Shown here: positions 25,633 through 32,897 of the stretch, piece by piece | How the letters are laid out: each line of letters opens with the position of its first letter | Numbering within the stretch: position 1 is the stretch's first letter | Source: Nesterenkonia ebinurensis | GTDB lineage: Bacteria; Actinomycetota; Actinomycetes; Actinomycetales; Micrococcaceae | NCBI RefSeq assembly: GCF_008711175.1 | Contig: NZ_VWNF01000005.1 | Location: 1-64,000 of the forward strand | DNA length: 64,000 bases | Direction of reading: 5' to 3' | The notes under the pieces: generated by a model | Seen by the model: the letters and a program-made list of their open reading frames with translations, nothing else | What the model was told of the DNA's origin: nothing | Database searches by the model: none | Translations under genes and position numbers: made by a program

Positions 25633-26211
25633 ATGTCCGAGAACACCACCACCGCTCAGGCGACCACCCGTCGCCCCTGGCGCACTCGTGCCGCCATCGC
25701 CGGCGCCGGCGTCCTCGCTTTGACTGGTGGTCTGATGGCCACTAACGCCTATTTCACCGACCAGGAGACCATCGGCCCGCAGAACGTCGGCACCGCCACA
25801 CTCAGCATCGGCGAGACCAGCAGCCCCTTCGCCGTCGAGGATCTCCTGCCCGGTGTTTCCCAGAGCGAGACGCTGTCCTTCGAGAACGACGGCAGCGTGC
25901 CCTTCGCCTACTCCATCGAGCTGGACGGGATCGACCCGGTCTTCGACCCTGATGACCCAGACGCCGACGTCGAGGATCTGCTCGGCTGGGTGACCATCTC
26001 GGTCGAGGTCGGCAGCGAGGTTGAGACCGGTACGTTGCTGAACCCGCCCGACGCCGTGACCGGCACCGTTGATGAAGGCGAGGATCTGGACATCGACGTG
26101 GCGGTCGGCCTGGTCTCGGACGCCACCAACGCCGCCCAGGACGAAGAACTCCAGTTCGACGTCGTCATCGACGCCACTCAGGTGCCTCAGTCTCCTCCCA
26201 CCGGTTCCTGA
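25633..26211 (+). CDS. TasA/camelysin-like secreted protein with SipW-type signal peptide
   Basis: 192 residues. A twin-Arg-containing N region (TTRRPWRTRAA), a hydrophobic core (IAGAGVLALTGGLMA) and then TNAYFTDQE form the A-x-FTD junction typical of SipW-processed proteins (TasA, camelysin). The mature part is a very acidic beta-sandwich (NVGTATLSIG; LPGVSQSETLSFENDGSVPF; repeated DPDDPDADVEDL). Such proteins polymerise into fibres or act at the cell surface. AAGGAAGG lies upstream of the ATG. A strong hairpin follows the stop. Confidence 0.8.
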   Translation: MSENTTTAQATTRRPWRTRAAIAGAGVLALTGGLMATNAYFTDQETIGPQNVGTATLSIGETSSPFAVEDLLPGVSQSETLSFENDGSVPFAYSIELDGIDPVFDPDDPDADVEDLLGWVTISVEVGSEVETGTLLNPPDAVTGTVDEGEDLDIDVAVGLVSDATNAAQDEELQFDVVIDATQVPQSPPTGS

Positions 26212-26222
26212 CCGTAAGAACT

Positions 26223-26280
26223 GATGACCGGGTCCTTCCCCTCAAAGTCCCCCGCCCCTAAGCGGGAGGATCCGGTCATC
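26223..26280 (+). promoter_or_regulatory. Strong intercistronic stem-loop between the TasA-like and RCC1 genes
   Basis: GATGACCGG (26223-26231) pairs perfectly with CCGGTCATC (26272-26280). A second stem, CCCGC (26251-26255) with GCGGG (26262-26266), sits inside. There is no T-run, so it is more likely an mRNA-stabilising or attenuating element than a simple terminator. It could raise TasA-like protein output relative to the distal genes. Confidence 0.6.
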
Positions 26281-26340
26281 GATCACTGAGATCGCCTGAC
26301 GGCCGTCGAGCGAGAACCGACTTACGAGGAGCCCCTTCAT

Positions 26341-27795
26341 ATGCGTGCACGGACGAGACTGTCCCTGCTGGCCGCCACAGCCCTGGCACTGCTGCCCGGC
26401 CTGGCGGTGACCTCGGCCTCCTTCACCGACCAGGCCGTCATCGACGGCAACCAGGCCAGCACCGCGACTCTGACCCAGGAGCGCCCCATCGCAGAAGAGG
26501 TCACCGCGACCTCGATCGAGCTGTCCTGGAGCGCCGACCCCGCAGGCGGCCTGACCCCGGGGTACGTCGTCCAACGCTCCCTGACCACGGGCTTCGAGGA
26601 TCCCGCCACCGTGTATGAGGGCGATGCCACGAGCGTCCTTGATGACGAGATCCCGCCGGTGCCGCCGGAGCTTGAGGTGACGGCGGTCGCGGCCGGGTCG
26701 TTCCACTCGTGTGCGGTGGCCGACAGTGAGGTGTACTGCTGGGGCCAGAATAGTAATGGCGAGGCGCCGGGCGGTGGCATGGATCCGGTGCCGATCGGCG
26801 ACGGCACAGCAGAGGCCACAGCGGTCGCCACCGGGCTGAGCCACTCGTGTGCGGTAGCCGACAGTCAGGTGTACTGCTGGGGCTCGAACAGTGGGGGTCG
26901 GGCACCGGGCGGCGGCGTGGATCCGGTGCCGATCGGCGACGGCACAGCAGAGGCCACAGCGGTCGCCGCAGGACTGAGCCACTCGTGTGCCGTGGCCGAC
27001 AGTGAGGTGTACTGCTGGGGCCGGAACAACTACGGCCAAGCGCCGGGCGGCGGCGTAGATCCGGTACCAATCGGCGACGGCACAGCAGAGGCCACAGCGG
27101 TCGCCGCAGGACAGCTCCACTCGTGTGCCGTGGCCGACGGTGAGGTGTACTGCTGGGGCCTGACCATCAATGGCCAGGCGCCGGGCGGCGGCGTGGATCC
27201 GGTACCAATCGGCGACGGCACAGCCCCGGTGACGGCCACAGCGGTCGCCACCGGAGACAACCACTCGTGTGCGGTCGCCGATGGTGAGGTGTACTGCTGG
27301 GGCCTGAACAATGGGGGTCAGGCGCCGGGCGGCGGCGTGGAACCGGTACCGATCGGCGACGGCACAGCCCCGGTGACGGCGATCACCGGCGGGCAGTGGC
27401 ACTCATGTGCGGTGGCTGGGGGCCAGGCCTACTGCTGGGGTTTTTACACCGAGGACGAGCCGGCCGGAGATGGTACGGATCCAGTGCCGATCGGCGACGG
27501 CACAGCCCCGGTGACGGCCACGGCGGTCGCCGCCGGAGAGAGCCACTCGTGTGCGGTCGCCACAGGCCAAATGTACTGCTGGGGCCTGGACAACCACGGT
27601 CAGGCACCGGGCGGTGGTGCGGTGCCGGTGAGCATCGGCCCGTGGTGCCCGCCTGATATGGTGCTCGCCTCTGACGAGAGTGCCTGCACGCTGATCCCCG
27701 GCACCGACTACCACTACCGCGTCAGCCACGGGATCGGGAGCTGGACCTCCCCCTGGTCCGAGGCGCTGACCGTGACCACGGAGCCGGCGCCGTGA
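26341..27795 (+). CDS. SipW-type secreted RCC1-repeat protein with split fibronectin-III domain
   Basis: 484 residues. The signal region (LLAATALALLPGLAVTSA) ends in SASFTDQAV, like the TasA-like neighbour. Residues about 53-105 look like the first strands of a fibronectin-III domain (TSIELSWSADPAGG; GYVVQRS). Residues 115-430 are seven RCC1 repeats, each containing HSCAVA...YCWG and most containing DPVPIGDGT. The last 40 residues resume Fn3 (LIPGTDYHYRVSHG; WTSPWSEALTVTT). Each repeat has two Cys that could form a disulfide. Its stop overlaps the SipW start (GTGA). It is probably a surface adhesin or matrix protein. Confidence 0.82.
   Translation: MRARTRLSLLAATALALLPGLAVTSASFTDQAVIDGNQASTATLTQERPIAEEVTATSIELSWSADPAGGLTPGYVVQRSLTTGFEDPATVYEGDATSVLDDEIPPVPPELEVTAVAAGSFHSCAVADSEVYCWGQNSNGEAPGGGMDPVPIGDGTAEATAVATGLSHSCAVADSQVYCWGSNSGGRAPGGGVDPVPIGDGTAEATAVAAGLSHSCAVADSEVYCWGRNNYGQAPGGGVDPVPIGDGTAEATAVAAGQLHSCAVADGEVYCWGLTINGQAPGGGVDPVPIGDGTAPVTATAVATGDNHSCAVADGEVYCWGLNNGGQAPGGGVEPVPIGDGTAPVTAITGGQWHSCAVAGGQAYCWGFYTEDEPAGDGTDPVPIGDGTAPVTATAVAAGESHSCAVATGQMYCWGLDNHGQAPGGGAVPVSIGPWCPPDMVLASDESACTLIPGTDYHYRVSHGIGSWTSPWSEALTVTTEPAP
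26683..27637 (+). repeat. Seven tandem RCC1 units (about 138-144 bp each)
   Basis: The DNA repeats closely, for example GTGTACTGCTGGGGCC and CCGATCGGCGACGGCACAGC recur in most units. Units 1-5 are nearly uniform; units 6 and 7 have diverged. A seven-unit count is what is needed to close a seven-bladed RCC1 propeller. Confidence 0.85.
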
Positions 27796-28292
27796 GCGTG
27801 CACAGCGGTCTGCGACTGCTGCGCACGCTCGCGGTGGCGCTCCTCGGCGCCCTGCTTCTTCTCCCGCTCGCGATCGTGCCGCTGGACCACCGGCTCGTGG
27901 TCGTCGACGGCGCCTCCATGGCTCCCACCTACCAGGTCGGCGACGTCATCCTTGTCGGCCCGGCGGATCAGGACTTCGAGGTCGGTGCGGTGGTGACCGC
28001 TCGCGGAGTAGGCGGGCTGTACACCCATCGGATCGTGGACGTCACGGAGGAAGACGGCCAGCCGGTGGCCACCACCCGGGGCGATGCCAATGCCTACGAC
28101 GATGCCGCCCCGCTGCACCCTGAGAACGTCGAGGGCACTGTCCGCTTCCACACCAGCCAGCCCTGGGCCGGGCTCATCGGGATCACCCAGAGCATGCCCG
28201 GGCGCATCACCCTCGCCGCGCTGATCGCCATCGTCCTGCTGCTGCCGATCCGCGATAGAGAAGCCACCACGGCGACCCTGAGGAACCGTTGA
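27792..28292 (+). CDS. sipW: SipW-type (ER-type) signal peptidase I
   Basis: 166 residues. N-terminal helix (about 10-30), then the nucleophile Ser42 in VDGASMAPTYQVGDVI, His79 in LYTHRIVDV in place of the general-base Lys of ordinary bacterial enzymes, and Asp98 in TTRGDANAYDD. A second helix lies near residues 140-157 (ITLAALIAIVLLLP). The Ser-His-Asp arrangement and two helices define the SipW/ER-type signal peptidase. It should cleave the FTD-type signal peptides of the two upstream genes. Start GTG overlaps the RCC1 gene stop. Confidence 0.9.
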   Translation: MSVHSGLRLLRTLAVALLGALLLLPLAIVPLDHRLVVVDGASMAPTYQVGDVILVGPADQDFEVGAVVTARGVGGLYTHRIVDVTEEDGQPVATTRGDANAYDDAAPLHPENVEGTVRFHTSQPWAGLIGITQSMPGRITLAALIAIVLLLPIRDREATTATLRNR

Positions 28293-28385
28293 ACAGAGTT
28301 TAAGAACATCGTCGTCTTCATGCAGGACAGTAAAACACTCAATCCATCAAGAGACCGGGGCCGGCCTATCCCGGAAAGGAAGCAC

Positions 28386-28682
28386 ATGATTCGATCCCAG
28401 AAGAACACCCCGACGGTGGCAGATATGGTCCGCCACCAGCCCCAGGGAGTCACTGCACCAGCAGAGGATCCCGAACTCCGGGACAAGCTCTCAAAGCTCA
28501 CAGGACGTGAAAGAGAGATCTCTCTGCATATCGCGGAAGGTAAGACCAACTCCGAAATTGCGGAGGACCTCTGCATCTCCATCCGAACAGTCGAACGACA
28601 CGTCGCCAACATCTTCAATAAGCTCGACGTCTCATCTCGAGTCAAAGTCCGACAACTCCTGCGCTCCAGAACCTCCCTATGA
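28386..28682 (+). CDS. Small LuxR-type DNA-binding protein
   Basis: 98 residues, no receiver or sensor domain. The LuxR/GerE helix-turn-helix spans about residues 36-95 (LTGREREISLHIAEGKTNSE; RTVERHVANIFNKLDVSSR). ATG 28386 is chosen because GGAAAGGAAG lies just upstream; an in-frame ATG at 28320 has none. It sits 93 bp after sipW in the same direction and may be a second regulator of the surface-protein locus, comparable to GerE-like small regulators. Confidence 0.8.
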   Translation: MIRSQKNTPTVADMVRHQPQGVTAPAEDPELRDKLSKLTGREREISLHIAEGKTNSEIAEDLCISIRTVERHVANIFNKLDVSSRVKVRQLLRSRTSL

Positions 28683-28998
28683 GGGTCGAATACCTTGGAG
28701 GGTCCGGTGGATCTCCGGTCTCCCCAGCTCGTCTCGGGAACTCGGGGATTCCCTTGTGTTGACAGGGAACAGGGTTGTTCTCCTAGTCAGAATGGAGCGG
28801 GTTGGTGACGATCTGTGGCGGGCGATCAGGACGGGCTCGCAGGTCTCGGTGCGTCAGGCCTCCTTGGTGACACACCTAACCTACCGAGTGGGGCCAGCCG
28901 TCTGACCAGTGCAACCGGCCTGCCTGGGCAGCGCAGCGACCGCTGTAAGCGAAGAAGGATTGCCACATACTGACACCATGCCTTAGAGTTTGACAGTG
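28683..28998. other. Intergenic region, no gene seen
   Basis: 316 bp between the small LuxR gene and the TetR gene. No coding frame with support was found. TTGACA at 28759-28764 followed by TAGTCA at 28784-28789 (19-bp spacer) is a poor promoter candidate. The last 14 bases carry the TetR-type palindrome listed separately. Confidence 0.5.
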
Positions 28999-29004
28999 AT
29001 GTCA
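28991..29004. promoter_or_regulatory. Candidate TetR operator overlapping the tetR start codon
   Basis: TGACA-GTGA-TGTCA is a perfect inverted repeat that contains the ATG (28999-29001) of the TetR gene. This placement suits autorepression by blocking transcription. Confidence 0.45.
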
Positions 29005-29625
29005 GCAAATGGTCAAGAGCGCCAGCCGTCGCGCTCATTCATCGAGGAGGCGCGTCGGGAGCAGATCGTGGCGAGCGCTATTGCGGTGATTGCCGAGCAC
29101 GGCTACCCCGCGGCAACGATGGGACGGATCGCCCAGCATGCCGGTGTCAGCCGAAGTCTGATCAACTATCACTTCGCCGGTCGCGAGGACCTGATCGGTC
29201 AGCTCGTCGTGGATGTCTTCACCCGTGGCGCGCAAGCCATCGTTCCCAGGGTGGAGACTGCGTCCACACCCGCCGAGAGACTGGCCGCCTACATCGGAGC
29301 CAACCTGGACTTCATCGCCGGCAACCGTCGTGACATTGTCGCGTTGGTCCGTGTGGCTGCGGCCCTCGACACTGCTGACGGGTTGCCGGGGGTTGATCCG
29401 GCGGGGGCCGACCAAGGACTGGAGTACCTGCGCCGGATTCTGCGCGATGGTCAGGACGCCGGGCAGTTCGCGGCTTTCGACGTGCATCAGATGGCTGTGG
29501 CGGTCCGCAATGTCATCGACGGAGTCTCCACCCAAGTGGCCACCGACCCTAACCTCGATCTGGCCATGGTGACCCGAGAGGTCGCCGCCCTTTTCCATCG
29601 CGCTACCCGAGATACCGGAGAATGA
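28999..29625 (+). CDS. TetR-family transcriptional regulator of an ABC exporter
   Basis: 208 residues. The N-terminal helix-turn-helix is clear (REQIVASAIAVIAEHGYPAA, MGRIAQHAGVSRSLINYHF). The C-terminal ligand-binding helices are of the TetR_C type. ATG 28999 is used. Its stop overlaps the ATP-binding protein start (ATGA), so it heads the exporter operon and probably represses it in the absence of an exported compound. Confidence 0.88.
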   Translation: MSANGQERQPSRSFIEEARREQIVASAIAVIAEHGYPAATMGRIAQHAGVSRSLINYHFAGREDLIGQLVVDVFTRGAQAIVPRVETASTPAERLAAYIGANLDFIAGNRRDIVALVRVAAALDTADGLPGVDPAGADQGLEYLRRILRDGQDAGQFAAFDVHQMAVAVRNVIDGVSTQVATDPNLDLAMVTREVAALFHRATRDTGE

Positions 29626-30395
29626 CCATGGACCACCTTCGCCCACCCGCACTGTCGATTCACGGCCTGCACAAAGCCTTCGGTGAGAAGGTCTCGGTCA
29701 ACCAGGTGGACCTCGAGGTGCCCCAAGGCTCCTTCTTCGGTCTGGTCGGCCCGAACGGCGCCGGCAAGACGACACTGCTTTCCATGGCGGTGGGGCTGCT
29801 CCGGCCCGATGCGGGCGCCTCAGCCGTCCTGGATGCCGACGTCTGGACCGACCCTCTGCGAGCTAAGACCTACCTGGGTGTCCTGCCCGACGGCCTGGCC
29901 ATGCCGGAGTTCCTCACCGGACGTGAAGCACTCACCTTCCTGGGCAGGCTGAGAGGCCTGGAGGCAGAAGTGGTCGACACCCGCGCCCAGGAACTGCTGG
30001 AGGTGATGGACCTCCTCGGAGCCGAGCGAACCCTGATCGTGGACTACTCCACAGGCATGCGCAAGAAGATCGGGCTGGCCACCGCCCTGCTGCACAATCC
30101 GAAGGTGCTGGTCCTGGACGAACCGTTCGAGGCCGTCGACCCGGTCTCGGCACTGACCCTCAAGCGCATCCTGACCCGATTCGTCGTCCAGGGCGGCTCC
30201 GTGGTGCTCTCCAGCCACGTGATGGCTCTGGTGGAGCAGCTTTGCGACACAGTGGCGGTGATGTCCGACGGGGTGGTGGTGGCCAGCGGGCCGGTGGCAC
30301 AGGTACGTGGCGAGACCAGCTTGGAAGAGACCTTCGTTTCGTTAGTGGGAGCCGGAACGGGAACCGTGGATGGGCTGTCATGGTTGGGGACCTGA
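29622..30395 (+). CDS. ABC-2 exporter ATP-binding protein
   Basis: 257 residues with Walker A GPNGAGKTTLLS, signature VDYSTGMRKKIGLATAL, Walker B KVLVLDEPFEAVDP and the switch His (LSSHVMAL). This is a drug/lipid type exporter ATPase. It couples to the membrane protein encoded immediately downstream, whose start overlaps by 16 nt. Confidence 0.92.
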   Translation: MTMDHLRPPALSIHGLHKAFGEKVSVNQVDLEVPQGSFFGLVGPNGAGKTTLLSMAVGLLRPDAGASAVLDADVWTDPLRAKTYLGVLPDGLAMPEFLTGREALTFLGRLRGLEAEVVDTRAQELLEVMDLLGAERTLIVDYSTGMRKKIGLATALLHNPKVLVLDEPFEAVDPVSALTLKRILTRFVVQGGSVVLSSHVMALVEQLCDTVAVMSDGVVVASGPVAQVRGETSLEETFVSLVGAGTGTVDGLSWLGT

Positions 30396-32233
30396 TCCGG
30401 TTGAAACTGGCGCTGACGCGCAACGCGGTCACCGGAACCCGGGCCGTATGGGCCTGGACCGGTGCAATCGTCGGCGCGGTGCTCGCAGCAGGCGTGGTGG
30501 CGCTGGCGGCCTGGCCCCTGCAGCCGGCATCGATCGTGCCAGACCTGCTCGCGGCCGCCTATCTCACCTGGCTGATCGGCTGGGTGATCGGGCCGGTGAT
30601 GTCACCGGCCCCGCCGCTGCGCCCGGCCCACCTGGCGATGCTCCCGCTGACGCGGAGCCGGATGGCGGCCGGGATGCTGGTGGCCGGCTTTGTGGGGTTG
30701 ACCACCGCTGTCACCGTTCTGCTGTTCAGCAGTCTGATCGTGTACGGCGCGCGACTGGGCGTCGTGCCGGCCCTGCTCGCCGTCCCGCTGGCCGTGCTCC
30801 AGGTCTGCCTGCTGGTGCTGCTGTCGCGAGTGGCGCACGTGGGCTTCGGCCGTCTTGCCCGAGCCCGATCCGGTGCCGCGCTCAACGGTGTGGTGCTGGC
30901 GATAGTGCTGGTCCTCAGCCAATCCGGCTGGATGCTGCTGGTCGGCCTGCTGTCCTCCGGCGTTCTTGAGCAGGGCTTCCCGGAGAACTTCTCCGCCGCA
31001 CTGCGATGGGCACCATCCGGATGGGCGCTGGCGGCAGTGGAAGCGGCAGCCGCCGGCGCCTGGGGCCGCACGGCGCTCATCGTGATGGCGATGCTCGTCC
31101 TGGCCGCGATCCTGCTGGCCCTGTGGGGCACCAGCCTGGGTGAGGCCCGTGGTGCCAGGGTGGTGGTCCGCGGCTCGAGTCGACGCCCCACACCACGCAG
31201 CGCACTACTCCGTGGTCCCCTGGGTGCCATCGTCGGCAAGGAACTGCGCTCCTGGTGGCGTGACCCGGCCCGGGCCGCAGCGCTTTCGGCACCGCTGGCC
31301 TGGGGAGTGCTCACCGCCGTCCTGCCACTGACCTTCGGAGCGGTCGAGCTTCTGCCGTGGGCGGGAGCACTGATCGCGGTGATGGCCGCCACCTGGATGG
31401 CCAACATGTACTCCTTCGACGGCACCGGCCTGTGGCTGACCCTGCAGACCGGCACCGCACGGCACGACGTCCGAGCCCGGCAATGGGCCTACCTCATCAT
31501 CTACGGACCAATCGCGCTGCTGGTCACCATCGGGTTCACCGCCTGGAGCGGACTGTCCTGGGCCTGGCCCTGGGCGCTGGCAGCGGTCACAGCAGCCCTC
31601 GGTGGCGGCGCCGGCCTGACCGCCTACACCTCGGTGTTCATGCCTGCACCCGGCCCTGACGCACAACGGCGGGCCGAGAACCCAGCCGAAGGCAACGAGG
31701 AGATAGGCGCAGCCTTCCTGGTGTTCTTCGCCGCTCTCCTCCCGCCGCTCGCCGGCATCGCCGTGGTCTACCTCGGTGCCACTCAGGACAGCCTGGCCCT
31801 GCAATGGGCAGGCGTAGGGATCAGCGTCCTCATCGGTGCGCTGCTCAGCTGGGGACTGGGCCTGGCTGCCGCCATCAAACTGGAGCGCACCGCCACGGAG
31901 ATGCTGCTGCTGATGCGCACCGGCCGGTCCATCGCCGAGAGCGACCCCGACCAACCGACACTCACCTGGCGAGAGAGCACTGTGGAGACCATCTGCTGGA
32001 CCCTGGGGATTCTCGCCCTCATCCCCCAGGGGTTGCTGACCATAGTGTTCAAACTCACCGGCAACCACGACGTGCAGGTGTGGTTCCTCGCGATGTACCT
32101 GCCCGAACCATGGGGCTGGCTCACCAGCATCGTCATGGTTCTCCTCGGTGGATACCTGATCTGGTCCGCCTCCCAAGTGCGCAAACGCACCGCAGCCCAA
32201 TCAGAGAAGGCCGCAGTGCCGCTCGACGGGTGA
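30380..32233 (+). CDS. ABC-2-type exporter membrane protein
   Basis: 617 residues with about 12-14 hydrophobic helices and short loops (for example AWTGAIVGAVLAAGVVALAA, ALVAVPLAVLQ-like and WGVLTAVLPLTFGAVELL segments). ATG 30380 is used because it is within coupling distance of the ATPase gene; earlier in-frame codons lie inside that gene. Substrate unknown. It is the last gene of the TetR-ABC operon; mobile-element debris begins after it. Confidence 0.8.
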   Translation: MVGDLIRLKLALTRNAVTGTRAVWAWTGAIVGAVLAAGVVALAAWPLQPASIVPDLLAAAYLTWLIGWVIGPVMSPAPPLRPAHLAMLPLTRSRMAAGMLVAGFVGLTTAVTVLLFSSLIVYGARLGVVPALLAVPLAVLQVCLLVLLSRVAHVGFGRLARARSGAALNGVVLAIVLVLSQSGWMLLVGLLSSGVLEQGFPENFSAALRWAPSGWALAAVEAAAAGAWGRTALIVMAMLVLAAILLALWGTSLGEARGARVVVRGSSRRPTPRSALLRGPLGAIVGKELRSWWRDPARAAALSAPLAWGVLTAVLPLTFGAVELLPWAGALIAVMAATWMANMYSFDGTGLWLTLQTGTARHDVRARQWAYLIIYGPIALLVTIGFTAWSGLSWAWPWALAAVTAALGGGAGLTAYTSVFMPAPGPDAQRRAENPAEGNEEIGAAFLVFFAALLPPLAGIAVVYLGATQDSLALQWAGVGISVLIGALLSWGLGLAAAIKLERTATEMLLLMRTGRSIAESDPDQPTLTWRESTVETICWTLGILALIPQGLLTIVFKLTGNHDVQVWFLAMYLPEPWGWLTSIVMVLLGGYLIWSASQVRKRTAAQSEKAAVPLDG

Positions 32234-32389
32234 TGGCCTGGGCAATGGTGAGGAAGTGCGCGATGTCGTTCGAAGCAGGAAGACAGTCCGGGCTTGGCCC
32301 CTACTGACGCGCTCCAAGAGCATCGAGCCAACGCTCAGGTTAGTTCTCGTCGGAGAGACCGAATTCCCTGGGCGAATTCAAGAACCCAG

Positions 32390-32770
32390 TACGATTCGCA
32401 ACAGCTTCGAAGCCTTATTGGCTGATTACGGGATCACGCAGAAGAAACGGGGCACCAGGACACCCCCGAACCCAGGGCAAGATCGAACGGCTCCACCAGA
32501 GCCTGAAACGCTGGTTAGGCGTACCGCCTCACACCCAGACTCTGAGCCAGTTAAAGCTCATGCTGGATGAATTCATCGGCTGGTACAACCATGACGCCCG
32601 CACCGGGCCTTGGGCCGGAAGACCCCAGAAGAGGCCTACTAAGCCTTGTCGAAAGCGACCCCTCCATCAACCACCGGGGGAATACCGGAACCACGGTGAC
32701 CGGGTCGATGCAAGTGGGAAGGTCATCATCAGATACGTAGCCCAGGCGCACTTTCGTATGTACTTCTCAC
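32390..32770 (+). pseudogene. IS481-family transposase remnant (C-terminal part)
   Basis: Fragments over three frames match the end of IS481-type transposases: FEALLADYGITQKKRGT, then GHPRTQGKIERLHQSLKRWL (with the catalytic Glu of the DDE core) and LMLDEFIGWYN, then HRALGRKTPEEAY, then HRVDASGKVIIRY. At least two frameshifts are present, and the N-terminal half and both ends are missing. Bases 32234-32389 show nothing recognisable. Confidence 0.75.
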
Positions 32771-32897
32771 GCCCCCTGAAGTCGGTCAAACCCTGGTTCG
32801 CCGTGTTCTCGAGGGAACTGACCGATCAAGAACGACGCGTTCAGATTATTGTCTGATGACTTTGCTGACAGGGGCCAGGAGAGAACGTGAGCGAAGA

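Noticed and set aside
26683-27637. Regular repeats that might suggest a CRISPR array
   Set aside because: The units are in-frame RCC1 coding repeats of about 140 bp without spacer-repeat structure and without cas genes.
24891-28292. Sortase-assembled pilus operon
   Set aside because: Despite the LPDTG motif there is no sortase gene and no pilin motifs or isopeptide-type domains; the SipW/TasA reading fits better.
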